A DNA stretch of 64,000 nucleotides from Siphonodentalium dalli. Taxonomy: Eukaryota; Mollusca; Scaphopoda; Gadilida; Siphonodentaliidae. The stretch lies in the NCBI GenBank assembly GCA_032622095.1, contig CP136065.1, positions 241,655,530-241,719,529 on the forward strand. The letters are read 5' to 3'. A program made the translations under genes and the position numbers. Positions 11,307 to 21,869 of this stretch are shown here, one piece after another. A model generated the notes under the pieces. The model saw nothing but the letters and a program-made list of their open reading frames with translations. It did not search any database and was not told the origin of the DNA. Positions within the stretch are counted from its first letter, which is position 1. Each line of letters opens with the position of its first letter.

Positions 11307-11525
11307 CTAACAATTTTTTTACAATTTTAATAATTTTTTCTTGTATTCTTTAACAATTTTATAATTTCACCCATACAGAGCCCCAGACAAACATGAGCAG
11401 ACGGCACTCTTCTATATGCTTCTATATATGTGTGGGGCTCCCTGCAGGGTAATGGATGTTTTTTTATTTTATGTCCTAAAAATTGTAAGAAATATTTATT
11501 TTAAAAAAATGATAAAATTTGTTAG

Positions 11526-11594
11526 GCCAATGCATTCTCTTATATATGCGAGGCGACCTATGGTCGACTCACATATATAAGAGAATGCATTGGC
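11526..11594. repeat. Hairpin module, copy 5
   Basis: As copy 1, with a G-to-A change in the second arm (GACTCACATATA). Confidence 0.9.
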
Positions 11595-12070
11595 ACAGGG
11601 TAAAAACAAATCCGACTTACGACTAGATTTGATATGGCGGGTCACATATCTCCTGATTTCTAGTACAGAAGATGGCAATGAATCGAACTTGGCCCGCGTT
11701 ACAATCATTTTAATGTTCCATGGTTGACTTCTGCTTGCAGAATATCATCCTCTTGAATGAGAAACTTCATTTTCAGGCTCTCTTGGGGGATTGGTAGCTT
11801 TTTGCGAGATGTTTGAACTATATTTGTATGAAGCGGATTATGAGTAACCACAACGGAAAGTTTGTCCTCTGGTTTGTTTGGGATGTGCTCGTAGGGTTTC
11901 CTTCGATAAGCTCTTGGCTTTATTGATACCGCATTTTATAAGATTAGTTGGGTAATTTTGTTTGCGAAGGCGTACATCTCTTTGAACGTTATCTACCATA
12001 GCACACTCTTCTTGTCGGACAATATGGGATATTTCGTTTAGTGTGCACAGGATGGAAACTTTTAAAATCT

Positions 12071-12303
12071 AAGTACTGGTGGGTGTCTGTGTAAGTACTG
12101 GTGGGTGTCTGTGTAAGTACTGGTGGGTGTCTGTGTAAGTACTGGTGGGTGTCTGTGTAAGTACTGGTGGGTGTCAGTGTAAGTACTGGTGGGTGTCTGT
12201 GTAAGTACTGGTGGGTGTCTGTGTAAGTACTGGTGGGTGTCTGTGTAAGTACTGGTGGGTGTCTGTGTAAGTACTGGTGGGTGTCTGTGTAAGTACTGGT
12301 GGG
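12071..12303 (-). repeat. 22-bp array (about 11 units) expanded inside retroelement coding sequence
   Basis: AAGTACTGGTGGGTGTCTGTGT repeats at exactly 22 bp. On the minus strand it encodes TDTHQYL-type peptides. The copy next to 12070 reads TDTHQYLDFKSFHPVHTKRN, which is the Penelope-like element's own sequence, so the array looks like an in-place expansion of element codons. A single T-to-A variant unit (GTGTCAGTGT) lies near 12175. Confidence 0.9.
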
Positions 12304-12498
12304 TGCCTGTGTCTGTGGGTGTCTGTGTCTGTGTCTGTGTGTGTCTGTGTATGTGGGTGTCTGTGTCTGTGGGTGTCTGTGTCTGTGGGTGTCTGTGTCT
12401 GTGGGTGTCTGTGTCTGTGGGTGTCTGTGTCTGTGTCTGTGGGTGTCTGTGTCTGTGTATGTGGGTGTCTGTGTCTGTGTCTGTGGGTGTCTGTGCTT
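12304..12498 (-). repeat. TCTGTG/GGGTGTCTGTGT compound array
   Basis: Short 6-bp and 10-16-bp units (CTGTGT and CTGTGGGTGTCTGTGT) adjoin the 22-bp array and share its GGGTGTCTGTGT core. The minus-strand frame is open through both arrays, giving a 212-codon His/Thr/Pro-rich frame that is a repeat artefact. Confidence 0.9.
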
Positions 12499-12639
12499 TT
12501 GTAGAATATGTCCGATTCTAATTTTGTGTTCCGCTTTTCTGCACAAGATTATCGAGGAATGGTAACTCAGTTTGACTCCTTTCTGAAGTGAAATATATAC
12601 AGTCATGAAGTGAGTTGAGAGTTTCATTGAAAGTATATA

Positions 12640-12925
12640 TGATGATTGATCTCTTTGAGACGGGAATAGAGTTCTTGACAGAGTTTATTTTCTGGGTATC
12701 CCATCACAAGGTTGGCATACGTACATGTAGGGGCCATGTTTGTACCCATTGCAGTTCCCTTAGTTTGCAGGAAATATTTTTGTCGAAATAGAAGACGTTG
12801 TTTTCTAAAATCAGTGAATCTTTCATCTATAGCTGATCGATGTGTAGATATCCAATATATTATGGATTCGATGCCAAGTTCATAGGGAATACTGCTATAC
12901 AGACTGGAAACATCAAATGTAACTA
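12640..12925 (-). pseudogene. Reverse transcriptase core of the Penelope-like element
   Basis: Minus-strand translation from about 12920 gives VTFDVSSLYSSIPYELG, the motif A region (TFDV---Y--IP--LG). This is followed by LFRQKYFLQTKGTAMGTNMA and then YANLVMGYPE, the motif B region (G-A-G). An extra codon (PTCTYAN) disrupts the family's APTYA stretch. The downstream YxDD region is not obvious, which fits decay. The element is not confused with LINE RT because the TKGTAMGT box is typical of Penelope-like elements. Confidence 0.85.
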
Positions 12926-13448
12926 TATATACATATACACACCTAGATCATGTCCCGAATCTCCACCCATGGATTCAAAGTATGGAACTGTTTTCATGTT
13001 CTGACCTGTTCGGACGGGGAAAATCCATGTGCTGAAAAGTTCTCAAAACCATGAAGGTGCGGGAAACGTGCTTCGCCGACCTTTATCTACTATTTCTATA
13101 TTATTAAGGTACTGGTATTAACTAAGAACAATTTATTACTTGAACTTTTTCCCCATGTTATAAACCCTTTCATAACATCAAAAAGTTCTATGTTATAAAC
13201 TTCCTTTCAGAACATCAAAAAGTTCCCAGGTTTTGAACTGGTGGAGTATGGTCTTTATGATCGTAGCCAGAGTAGAGATTCATGGCATGATCTATATTAC
13301 ATATACCGTGTATATATAGGCTATCATGGCTATTCGCAAATCGTCCTACTTTTTAGTCAGAAATTTCCAATATATACATTATGAGCATAACCCTAACGTA
13401 CGGACATATCCAAAACTTGCTTTAAACCCACATGCACATACTAGTAGC
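12926..13448. other. No recognised gene; short repeated phrase near 13150-13220
   Basis: The phrase ATGTTATAAAC...TTCAGAACATCAAAAAGTTC occurs twice (about 13155-13188 and 13191-13222). Nothing else stands out. Confidence 0.45.
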
Positions 13449-14562
13449 ATATAACATAATGTCCAGAATGTTCCACTTGACCATCATCCACTGTCCTAAT
13501 GACTTAGAGCCATATGTGTACTAAACCCGCACGTAACAACATATCCAGAATGTTCCACTGTACCCTCATCCACTGTCATAATGACTTAGAGCTATATATG
13601 TACTAAACCCACACGTAACAACATGTCTAGAATGTTCCACATGACCCTCATCCACTGGCCTAATGACTTAGAGCCATATGTGTACTAAACCCGCACGTAA
13701 CAACATATCCAGAATGTTCCACTGTACCCTCATCCACTGTCCTAATGACTTAGATATGTACTAAACCCACACGTAACAACATGTCTAGAATGTTCCACAT
13801 GACCCTCATCCACCGTCCTAATGACTTAGAGCCATATGTGTACTAAACCCGCACGTAACAACATATCCAGAATGTCTCACTGTACCCCTCATCCACTGTC
13901 TCCTAATGACTTAGAGCTATATATGTACTAAACCCACACGTAACAACATATCTAGAATGTTCCACATGACCCCTCATCCACTGTCATAATGACTTAGATA
14001 TATTATGTACTAAACCCACACGTAACAACATATCTAGAATGTTCCACATGACCCTCATCCCACTGTCCTAATGACTTAGAGCCATATATGTACTAAACCC
14101 CACACGTAACAACATATCTAGAATGTTCCACATGACCCTCATCCACTGTCCTAATGACTTAGAGCCATATATGTACTAAACCCACACGTAACAACATATC
14201 TAGAATGTTCCACATGACCCTCATCCACTGTCCTAATGACTTAGAGCTATATATGTACTAAACCCACACGTAACAACATGTCTAGAATGTTCCACATGAC
14301 CCTCATCCACTGTCCTAATGACTTAGAGCCATATATGTACTAAACCCACACGTAACAACATATCTAGAATGTTCCACATGACCCTCATCCCACTGTCCTA
14401 ATGACTTAGAGCCATATATGTACTAAACCCACACGTAACAACATATCTAGAATGTTCCACATGACCCTCATCCCACTGTCCTAATGACTTAGAGCCATAT
14501 ATGTACTAAACCCACACGTAACAACATATCTAGAATGTTCCACATGACCCTCATCCACTGCC
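13449..14562. repeat. 82-bp satellite, about 13-14 copies
   Basis: The unit contains GTACTAAACCCACACGTAAC, AACATATCTAGAATGTTCCA, CATGACCCTCATCCACTGTC and CTAATGACTTAGAGCCATAT. Successive AATGTTCC sites are 82 bp apart. In the 5' half, units with CCGCACG/ATATCCAG/CTGTACC alternate with units with CCACACG/ATGTCTAG/CATGACC, giving a two-unit higher-order pattern. The 3' half is nearly homogeneous. Confidence 0.95.
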
Positions 14563-14894
14563 CTATCTGTTAAGCGATCTCTTCTCGAAGGGAGTGGACG
14601 GCCGCGCGAACTATTCATTATACAGAATATTAACTCATCTGATATCTATGCATAACCTGTAAGTATCGCTTGAGTTTATTTTCGTTGCCTGAGGATCAGT
14701 TCATATTGCATAATGCATGGAATTCTTATATCCTGATAAACTATCATCTCGGTTCATCTATTCTGTTGAAAATACAGCTGGTAGATGAAGAAGTATGTAG
14801 AATGCGTGACCAAACCCATATCTGTTTCCAGCGCATGTCTTTATGTCATATATCAGATTTATGGAGGCATGACTCAGTATGAGGGTTCCTTGCT
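14563..14894. other. No recognised gene
   Basis: A short plus-strand frame at 14670-14882 has no recognised motif. No repeats are visible. Confidence 0.4.
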
Positions 14895-15301
14895 TTAATT
14901 GGGGAGATCAAGTGAACAATTTTGAATGGGGATTTCCATGCAAATCTGCGGATCAAAAGTTACAGAATTGCACCTACTTGTGAGTGTGACTTGATGTGGT
15001 ATTGGAAACAACAGGTATTTATCTGAATGGTCCGCTTGGTAAATTATAAAATTTTGCAGTAAATATATTTTTGAGAATTTTTTATGGAATTACATCACTT
15101 GACCTACATTTGAAAATTCAAAAATAAAAACACTAACATTATAATGGAACAAGTTCCAAGCGGACCCGTCAGATAAATACCTGTTGTTTCCAATGCCACA
15201 TCAAATCACACTCAGAAGTAGGTGAAACTCAGTAACTTTTGCTCGGGAGATTTGCATGGAAATCCCCATTCAAAATTGGTAACTAGACCCCCCCCCCTTA
15301 A
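14895..15301. mobile_element. 407-bp foldback MITE with TTAA at both ends
   Basis: The arm starting ATTTTGAATGGGGATTTCCA at about 14920 continues through TGATGTGGTATTGGAAACAA and CAGGTATTTATCTGA. It pairs with the arm at about 15160-15285 in reverse complement. The outermost bases are less similar, with TTAATTGGGG on the left and a C-run then TTAA on the right. The TTAA boundary is therefore plausible rather than proven. There is no coding capacity. Confidence 0.7.
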
Positions 15302-15351
15302 ATATCCTTGTTTCAGTGAGCGTGAACACATACTCATTTCTTATCTAAATG

Positions 15352-15500
15352 ATCATGTATCGATAAGAATGGCACATTGAGATGTCCCTCAACTGAGATT
15401 AAGCATCATGTATCGATAAGAATGGCACATTGAGATGTCCCTCAACTGAGATCAAGCTTCATGTATCGATAAGAATGGCACATTGAGATGTCTATAACTG
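15352..15500. repeat. 53-bp tandem repeat, about 3 copies
   Basis: CATGTATCGATAAGAATGGC recurs at 15354, 15407 and 15460. The third unit is cut short after GAGATGTC. Confidence 0.9.
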
Positions 15501-16754
15501 GTATTTGCAGACAGAACCTCCCCAGTTGAGGGGATATATGCAGGTTTTACATGATATTTATATTCGTATTGCGCCAGGAGAATAAATCCCCCATCTCCCC
15601 ATTTGTTATCACATATAAACATGTTCGAGGATTTTCTTTCTCTCTCAATTATTCGTTCGGAAAAATATGCGTCGAATGCATATGCCACTATTCAATACTC
15701 TTCAGTTTATCATGGGAATCCCTTAACCTATTAAGACGCCCCACAACAGACACACGTGTATCCTTGAGATTATTCTATCGTTCTGGTGAAAACACTAACA
15801 ATCATGTATATACCCAAGAGGTATTAGGCCAAAACAAACAAAACTTCTTTGTTTCTGATACCCTGCCTGGCTGAGATTTTCTTGCCTGTCTCAATTTAAT
15901 TTTCAATATTCTCCAGAAGGCTAGTCAATAGTTACCTGTTTGAGTGTCAATGTGAATATTTATCGTTTTTTCTCAATCAGAAAAGCAAAAAAAGTTGGTT
16001 ATTAAGCTCAACGTTGGTAGAGATCTTACGGCAGAGTGAATTAATTCAAGGGACAGCATGTCTTCATCAAATGCTTGGCTGATAGTCAAAACACATTGAT
16101 CTACCATATTCCATGGGACCGTGACTATATACCTATTATATCGCTCACAGCTGAAATGTTTAAAAACAAATATTGTAAAAAAAAAAGAAAATCCCTGCCT
16201 GCTTGTCTGGAAAATTATCCCAATGTTATCGGAAACAGAGAATTTTTTTGTTTTGGCCTTATCCACCGCAAAAACACCTGCCATGTCTATACGAGTGTGA
16301 ATATAGAAAAGTCAGAGACATAAACGCAAATTGTTCTGTGCTCTCGACCCACTTGCCACGTGACCTTAATGTCTGTTCATCCCACTAGGCATGCAGATAG
16401 ATAAAACACAAGACCATGGGTTGTCTAGCGTGGCAATAAGCGCCATCTAAGAATTGGTTTGTTATCTTTGGAGCTTCACATTTTACAGATGATATATTGT
16501 TGTTGCCGCAATCAACCATCCGGAAGAAATGGAGAAGGCTTGAAAGCGAGAGCATAAAAAAATACGTTATGCTAAAATTGGGACTTAGGAATTGTTAATA
16601 TCAGTAGTTTTTGCCAACCATCGTTCTTCGAATCTACCATGCACCCCGTAACACTAATTAAGACTCCGGTTTGTTGAATACAGCATACGAATGTTGTCAT
16701 TGGCTCGCTAGAGTGGTACCACCAAGACGCCACCGCTGCCAAAGTTATCGGTTA
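15501..16754. other. No recognised gene
   Basis: Several 60-107 codon frames lie on both strands (for example plus 15551-15874 and minus 15973-16284). None shows a known motif, and I do not call them genes. An exon of an unrecognised host gene cannot be excluded. Confidence 0.35.
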
Positions 16755-17035
16755 CCATGGTGTAAATGTTTTCCATAGGCCTCAGTGTAACACTATTAGT
16801 GTATATTCTCAATATAAATCTCTAAGATTTACATTTGGGGGAATGTTTTATGCAAAACAAATCATAAACATCTAGCAGGGAATTCGCATTTAAAACTTGT
16901 GTTACTAGGGTAAGAACCCAATTAAAAAATTACAACCATTTTCAGACCACACCACAAAATTCTAACATCACAACAAAGAGTTAACTTCTGTGCCAATGGA
17001 TATTTTACCTATGGAATTTGTAGGGAATATGATAG
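16755..17035 (+). repeat. Diverged outlying copy of dispersed repeat R2
   Basis: GTGTAAATGTTTTCCATAGG and CCTCAGTG, followed by ATCTAGCAGGGAATTCGC and AGACCACACCA, match in order the repeat found at 45731, 47806, 49899 and 52072. This copy is clearly older, with many substitutions. Confidence 0.8.
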
Positions 17036-17319
17036 ATGTGATCTATGTTTAAAAAACATGACAAGATTATTGACCAATACACTTTACTCTACACGTATGT
17101 AATATATAATCAGACTGCCACACAACTTTATTCTCACTTTTACATATATGTAAATATACTCAGAGTCTCAGACTGACACACATCGTTACTCTCACTTTTA
17201 CCTGTATATAAATATACTCACATTACCACACAGCTACTCTCAGCGAAAGGGAAAATATCGACAACAGTTTATTGTACTAACAAAACAATTCGGGACCTAA
17301 ACCGGTTCAAAATCTTGCA

Positions 17320-17760
17320 GTAAGATTCAAGATACCGCGAAACTCCAATTGCTCTGACACCACAGACTTATACATATGGAGTCCCATCAAGACCGCTTCA
17401 TATGAAAAACAAATAATCAATTCCGTGTGCAACATGATCCGGTTATTCTTTCTAAAAAGACAGAAGAGCAATATGGGGAAATAAACGTTGAAAGTATTAA
17501 TTTATAATACTAAAGATTATTTATCGTACATATGCCTATTACATGTATTTTATTTTAATGTGTAACTGTTCATGTATTAACTGTTATTTGCAACTGCCTC
17601 CATTGGTCTATTGCAATATATTATCTCATCTTATCTTATGGGGTTCTGTTTTTTAAATCACTGTTTTTTGCTTTTTTTTAGTTTCGCTTTCCTTAGTTTC
17701 AATCCGGCAAAAGTTCCTCAAAGATGGCCTAACATATTCTTAGTATAATTCATCAAAATG
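17320..17760 (+). repeat. Diverged duplicate of 18625-18810
   Basis: Phrases such as CACCACAGACTTATACATAT and TTTCCTTAGTTTCAATCCGG recur at 18625-18810 with substitutions and a deletion of the intervening part. The two copies flank the 47-bp array region. Confidence 0.65.
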
Positions 17761-17946
17761 TTCGAGACGGCGACGAATAGGGATAATCTTAAATCATATG
17801 CGAATTATGATAGACAAAGTAATGTATTAGCAAGATATCGACAAAATTGATTGATGTTCTATACCGCGTATGTTTTGATGCTTTTTTATCTCACAAATAT
17901 GATGCACTCATATAATACACCAAGCGTGAAAGGAAATATGTCCGTA

Positions 17947-18161
17947 TTAACCCTTTCAGTGCAAAGTCGGATTTTTGTATCAAACCATATTTCCTTGATC
18001 ATTTTTCAAATATATTGAATATAATAATGTGATACATTGATGGAAAGAGCTCTTAGAGCTCTTTCCATCAATGTATCGCATTATTATAATCAATACATTT
18101 GAAAAATGATCAAGGAAATATGGGTTGATACAAAAATCCGACTTGGCACTGAAATGGTTAA
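17947..18161. mobile_element. 215-bp TTAA-flanked palindromic MITE (piggyBac-like)
   Basis: The ends are TTAACCCTTTCAGTGCAAAG on the left and its imperfect complement CACTGAAATGGTTAA on the right. The whole element folds on itself, with GATACATTGATGGAAAGAGC pairing across a short AGAGCTCT-type centre near 18057. It lacks the 69-bp hairpin module but shares the subterminal GATACAAAAATC(C)G with the 732-972 MITE. The paralogous segment near 23610-23630 lacks it. Confidence 0.85.
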
Positions 18162-18204
18162 AATACGATCGACATAATTACACAAGAAGGGCGAAGTGGC
18201 GAGT

Positions 18205-18538
18205 TCAGCCTGGGTCCCACATAGACATGGCCATTCAGACCCCATGGTAAGTCAGTCTGGGTCCCACATAGACATGGCCATTCAGACCCCATGGTAAGTC
18301 AGGCTGGGTCCCACATAGACATGGCCATTCAGACCCCATGACAAGTCAGCCTGGGTCCCACATAGACATGGCAATTCAGACCCCATGCCCGGTAAGTCAG
18401 CCTGGGTCCCACATAGACATGGCCATTCAGACCCCATGGTAAGCCAGCCTGGGTCCCACACAGACATGGCCATTCAGACCCCATGGTAAGTCAGACTGGG
18501 TCCCACACAGACATGGCCATTCAGACCCCATGGTAAGT
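18205..18538. repeat. 47-bp tandem array, about 7 copies
   Basis: The unit is TGGGTCCCACATAGACATGG then CCATTCAGACCCCATGGTAA and GTCAGCC. The paralogous segment at 23665-23702 has a single unit. A minus-strand frame across the array is an artefact. Confidence 0.95.
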
Positions 18539-18810
18539 GGTGGATAAGAGCACAATTAATGGGTATCAAATACAAATAAATATATCTAAAATGTATCACT
18601 TCTATATCGAAACAAACTTACATGTAAGATACCGAGAAACTCCCAGTTGCTATCACACCACAGACTTGTACATATGGAGCCCCACCAAGATCGCTGGATA
18701 TGGGGATTTGGGTTTTTTTTTAGTTCACTGTTTTTTGTATTTTTTTTAGTTTCTCTTTCCTAAGTTTCAATTCGGCCAAAGTTCCTGAAAAATGGCCAAA
18801 CATATTCAGA

Positions 18811-21436
18811 AATGTGCAAACAAATGGGCCACACAAATGTGTCTGGCCAGCACGAACAATGCAAAACCACTTTATAGCATTACTGTATATGACCTTGAAT
18901 GTTAGATGAATCACGAAAATAAGTAATTCAGCTTTCGGAATTGAGTTAAAGCTTTGAACGACATCAATACTAAACCTTTCTCTACTAAATACATATTGAT
19001 GAGTATCATTTATGAAATGTTCAGACAATAATTTCAACAAACGACCATACTTATTGTCTGAACATTGTCATCAATAAATATAATCTGTCTGTACTTGTAA
19101 CCAGCTGGCGTCTGCTTAAGAAGGCACCCTATTCGTGGATTTTCAAAAACTCTCAATTTCTAACTATCAATTTGAATGAAAAAATAATTTCCGTCATAAA
19201 CAATGTATGCTATATTATTATAACAACACATATTTACTCTCACAATATGAGAGATATGTTTGAATTATGTAAAAAAAAGTGATTTAAAAAACCAACAAAT
19301 TTGTCATGTAGGTCACTAGAGAGTTTGACAGGACGTAATTACAAAAAAAACCCACTGCATTATCTAGCTTATTATCCCAACTAGGTTCAATACTCGGTCT
19401 ACTATCATGAATGTCTACGAGTAGGGTGCCTCCTATAAGCTTATATTACCGGAACATCCCTCCAAATGAATAATAGACCATTCAAATGTATACTTTTATA
19501 AATGAATGGTAGATTCCATTCAGAAAAGAAGAGGTTAAACTGTCTCGTCAGGTCGATGAATAACCTATCGGAGACCAACCTACGTGACTTGTTAGAAATC
19601 AAGCTGATAAAGTGCTTGTTGATCGCTTGGCTTCACGATCCGAACCAATCCTATTAAACAAGTCGAGTATCGGATCTGTTTAATCAGGGGATTGTATCCA
19701 CTTCGACCGACATCTCACTGTAAACCAATGTGCCCTTAGGGTGGATACACACATGCATGTAATCTCTGTAAATATCGTGTATTTGGCGTTTTACATGGAT
19801 CATACACACCGTGTAATATGTGTCCGCTGACAACCCAATCATTGCGACTGTGTTTGACCACAGTGAGTTAAACTCTGAACCTCTGAAGAGCCGTTGACTG
19901 GGACAAAGTCGTCAGGCCGCTTAAAATAATTATTCGCGCGATAACTCAAATGGTCGACGTTCTGTTTAAATCATTGTCATTCTTCTATTGATGTTAATAC
20001 CAGTGATGGCCTCTTCCCCAACGCAGGAGGCTATGACCCCCAACATGCACGAGGAGCTATATTATCCCAGAAGCTACCGAATTCACCATTGCATATTTCC
20101 TCGACGGGGGGGGGGGGTGTGCATGCAGCACCCTGAGTCCTGACACCCTGCTTTATAAATATCGTAGTCATGTCTGTCGTGTCTGTTTTCTACGAGTGAT
20201 TAATCTAATATGCAGCAATTTATGCTATTCATATAATTATGAACATATTATACAGCTTTAAATTTGAATGCATGGTGTTGCTGTTTGTCTTCATTCGGCG
20301 AAAGGGTTGCCTAATTACGAGTTCCCAACTACGTCACCTTTCCTCTCTTGTGTTATACGGTTATACATGTATACGCAAAATTTACAACTATGGAATATTT
20401 AAGTAAAACATTATATTGTAATTCTTGCCCAGATAATCCCGGCTGATACATTCAATTAACTACCTTAGTTATTGGAATCTTTCGAGAACCAGCCCCTCCC
20501 CAATCATGGATTATGGTCGAAAATGTTATAATTCAAGCTTGTGACAGTTAGGAGCTTGTTCAACCTTTGGCTTGAGAAAAAAAAAAATATATATATATGG
20601 GGGGGGGGGGGGTGTCACTCTTTTAATTTCAACGCTGTACCTGCATTATTTTTTGGCGCTATAATGAATATTTGCAATCCCAATTGAATTAATGTTATCA
20701 CATGAGCTCGCTCTCAAATTATCAGAGAAATCTCAGCAAGCCGGTATCATCCTATAAAAGAATTCTGCATATTTTATTTTTGTTTTGGATGACCCTGTTT
20801 CCAAGAAATGAAAGAAACAAATCAAGTATAAAATCGACCGGCTCTAATCCACTTTTCGAAATGAATTATAACTCGTGAAAAACAGCAACATATATCAGAC
20901 AAGAATTACTCATTTCGGCATCCATGAAAGAAGACATGTTTATGACTGGCCTGAAATTACTTGATGGCAGTTTGTTTGATAATGGCTTATAACTACTCAC
21001 TGGTGAAATTGACCTCTCGCGCGCAGGTGATTAATTTTGTCAATTATTGGTGTGGCCATGTAAAATACATGTATTTTACATACAGACATTACATGCATGT
21101 GTGTATCCACCCTTACTGCCAACAGAACAGTCTATATATATATATATGGATATTTAACCAACTTTCTAAATGTCACAGGGGCAATATTGACTTCAACGAG
21201 GAGCGACACATATTACGACGTAACAACTATGTACGCACGTAAGCTCCGTTTTGGGAATAGATTGCGCAATGCGTTCCAAGTGAGATACGACAGTTATACG
21301 TATACCTAAATTGATTATGTATGCTATTCGTAAATTGCAGCGTTGGAGATTTAATTTTGATCTTGGAATTAAATAGCAAGAACACTATATATAGACTTTC
21401 ATTTACTTTTTTGAAAGGGCGTACGAATTGGTATAT
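18811..21436. other. No recognised gene; satellite-like monomer and poly-G runs
   Basis: A sequence related to the 68-bp satellite lies reversed at about 18972-19045, next to a plus-strand partial near 19046-19070. G-runs of about 12-13 lie at 20106-20118 and 20600-20612. A perfect AAAATACATGTATTTT palindrome lies near 21062. I recognise no coding sequence. Confidence 0.4.
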
Positions 21437-21866
21437 ACTCAGATTCAGATTCATTTTATTCTGTTCATCGATATGTGGATATATACAGAAACGTTACAGA
21501 AAAGGGTATTACAGATATTATGACATCAAGATATTCAAATATGGCATATAATAACAATAAATTTCACATGAGGAATACATGAGTGCATTATTATATATTT
21601 GGTAAGTTCATGGAATATCAGTGTTTTAGCCTCAAGTGGACTTGCCGAAAATATCCTGGACTTTCCTTATGCAAGTTGACAGATTCCTAATAGTCTTTCT
21701 ATTTCTAGTATTAAAGAGTTCCGAGAGTTTGTGTGCATTCGGTCTTCTATAGAAATATGGTTTCAAATAGGTCGATCTGAGTTCATTTAATTTTGTACAC
21801 TTCAGGATAACGTGATACTCATCGCCTAGTTCTTTGGTACAAAGTGTACATACTCTGGTTGAATAG
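21437..21866 (-). pseudogene. 3' end of a non-LTR retrotransposon (LINE)
   Basis: On the minus strand 21858-21632 is an open stretch of about 75 codons ending at a stop. It contains RVCTLCTKELGDEYHVILKC and FYRRPNAHKLSELFNTRNR. The C--C----GDE-H---KC pattern and the following Y-RP--HK--EL-N motif are typical of the C-terminal, post-RT end of animal LINEs. The 3' UTR follows, ending in AATAAAATGAATCTGAATCT, a simple-repeat tail as many LINE clades have. The 5' side is cut by the GGT/GTT microsatellite at 21870. This is a 5'-truncated insertion and not functional. Confidence 0.75.
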
Positions 21867-21869
21867 TCA

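Larger units (their letters stand above)
11186..11646. mobile_element. TGTGACCCGCC palindromic element with two hairpin modules
   Basis: The left end is TGTGACCCGCCATATCAAAT followed by CCAGTCGTAAGTCGG, and the right end is its reverse complement. Two hairpin modules lie inside (11239-11306 and 11526-11594), separated by about 220 bp containing GCCCCAGACAAACATGAGCA. The element interrupts the Penelope-like pseudogene. A second full copy is at 56729-57188 and a half copy at 27277-27541. The target duplication is unclear: at 56729 the flanks are TATA on both sides, but here they differ. Confidence 0.85.
10853..12925 (-). pseudogene. Penelope-like retroelement (RT + GIY-YIG), 5'-truncated and interrupted
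   Basis: Read on the minus strand, the order is RT core (about 12925-12640), RT C-terminal and linker region (about 12060-11650), then a GIY-YIG-type endonuclease region (11203-10853). That is the domain order of Penelope-like elements. The RT core contains VTFDVSSLYSSIPYELGIES and LQTKGTAMGTNMAP, close to the family pattern around the QTxGTAMGT box. The linker region gives FHPVHTKRNIPY and later LKMIVTRAKF. The last part has the GNPRCAAC zinc-binding knuckle and NLIYVIICPGC, where the GIY-YIG fold starts, but the canonical GIY and YIG residues are corrupted. There are frameshifts throughout. A MITE (11186-11646) and a tandem expansion (12071-12498) break the frame. Sequence above 12925 no longer resembles the element, so it is 5'-truncated. 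In the family the RT and endonuclease drive target-primed insertion; this copy cannot. Confidence 0.85.
17743..18630 (+). repeat. Segmental duplicate of 23500-23875 (filled copy)
   Basis: AATTCATCAAAATG followed by GGATAATCT and then CGACATAATTA, GGGCGAAGTG and AATATATCTAAAATGTATCA occur in the same order at 23500-23875. This copy additionally contains the MITE at 17947-18161 and a seven-unit 47-bp array. The other copy has neither. Confidence 0.8.

Noticed and set aside
11989-12627. 212-codon Thr/His/Pro-rich minus-strand protein
   Set aside because: It is produced by the 22-bp and TCTGTG arrays joined to fragments of the Penelope-like element in mixed frames.
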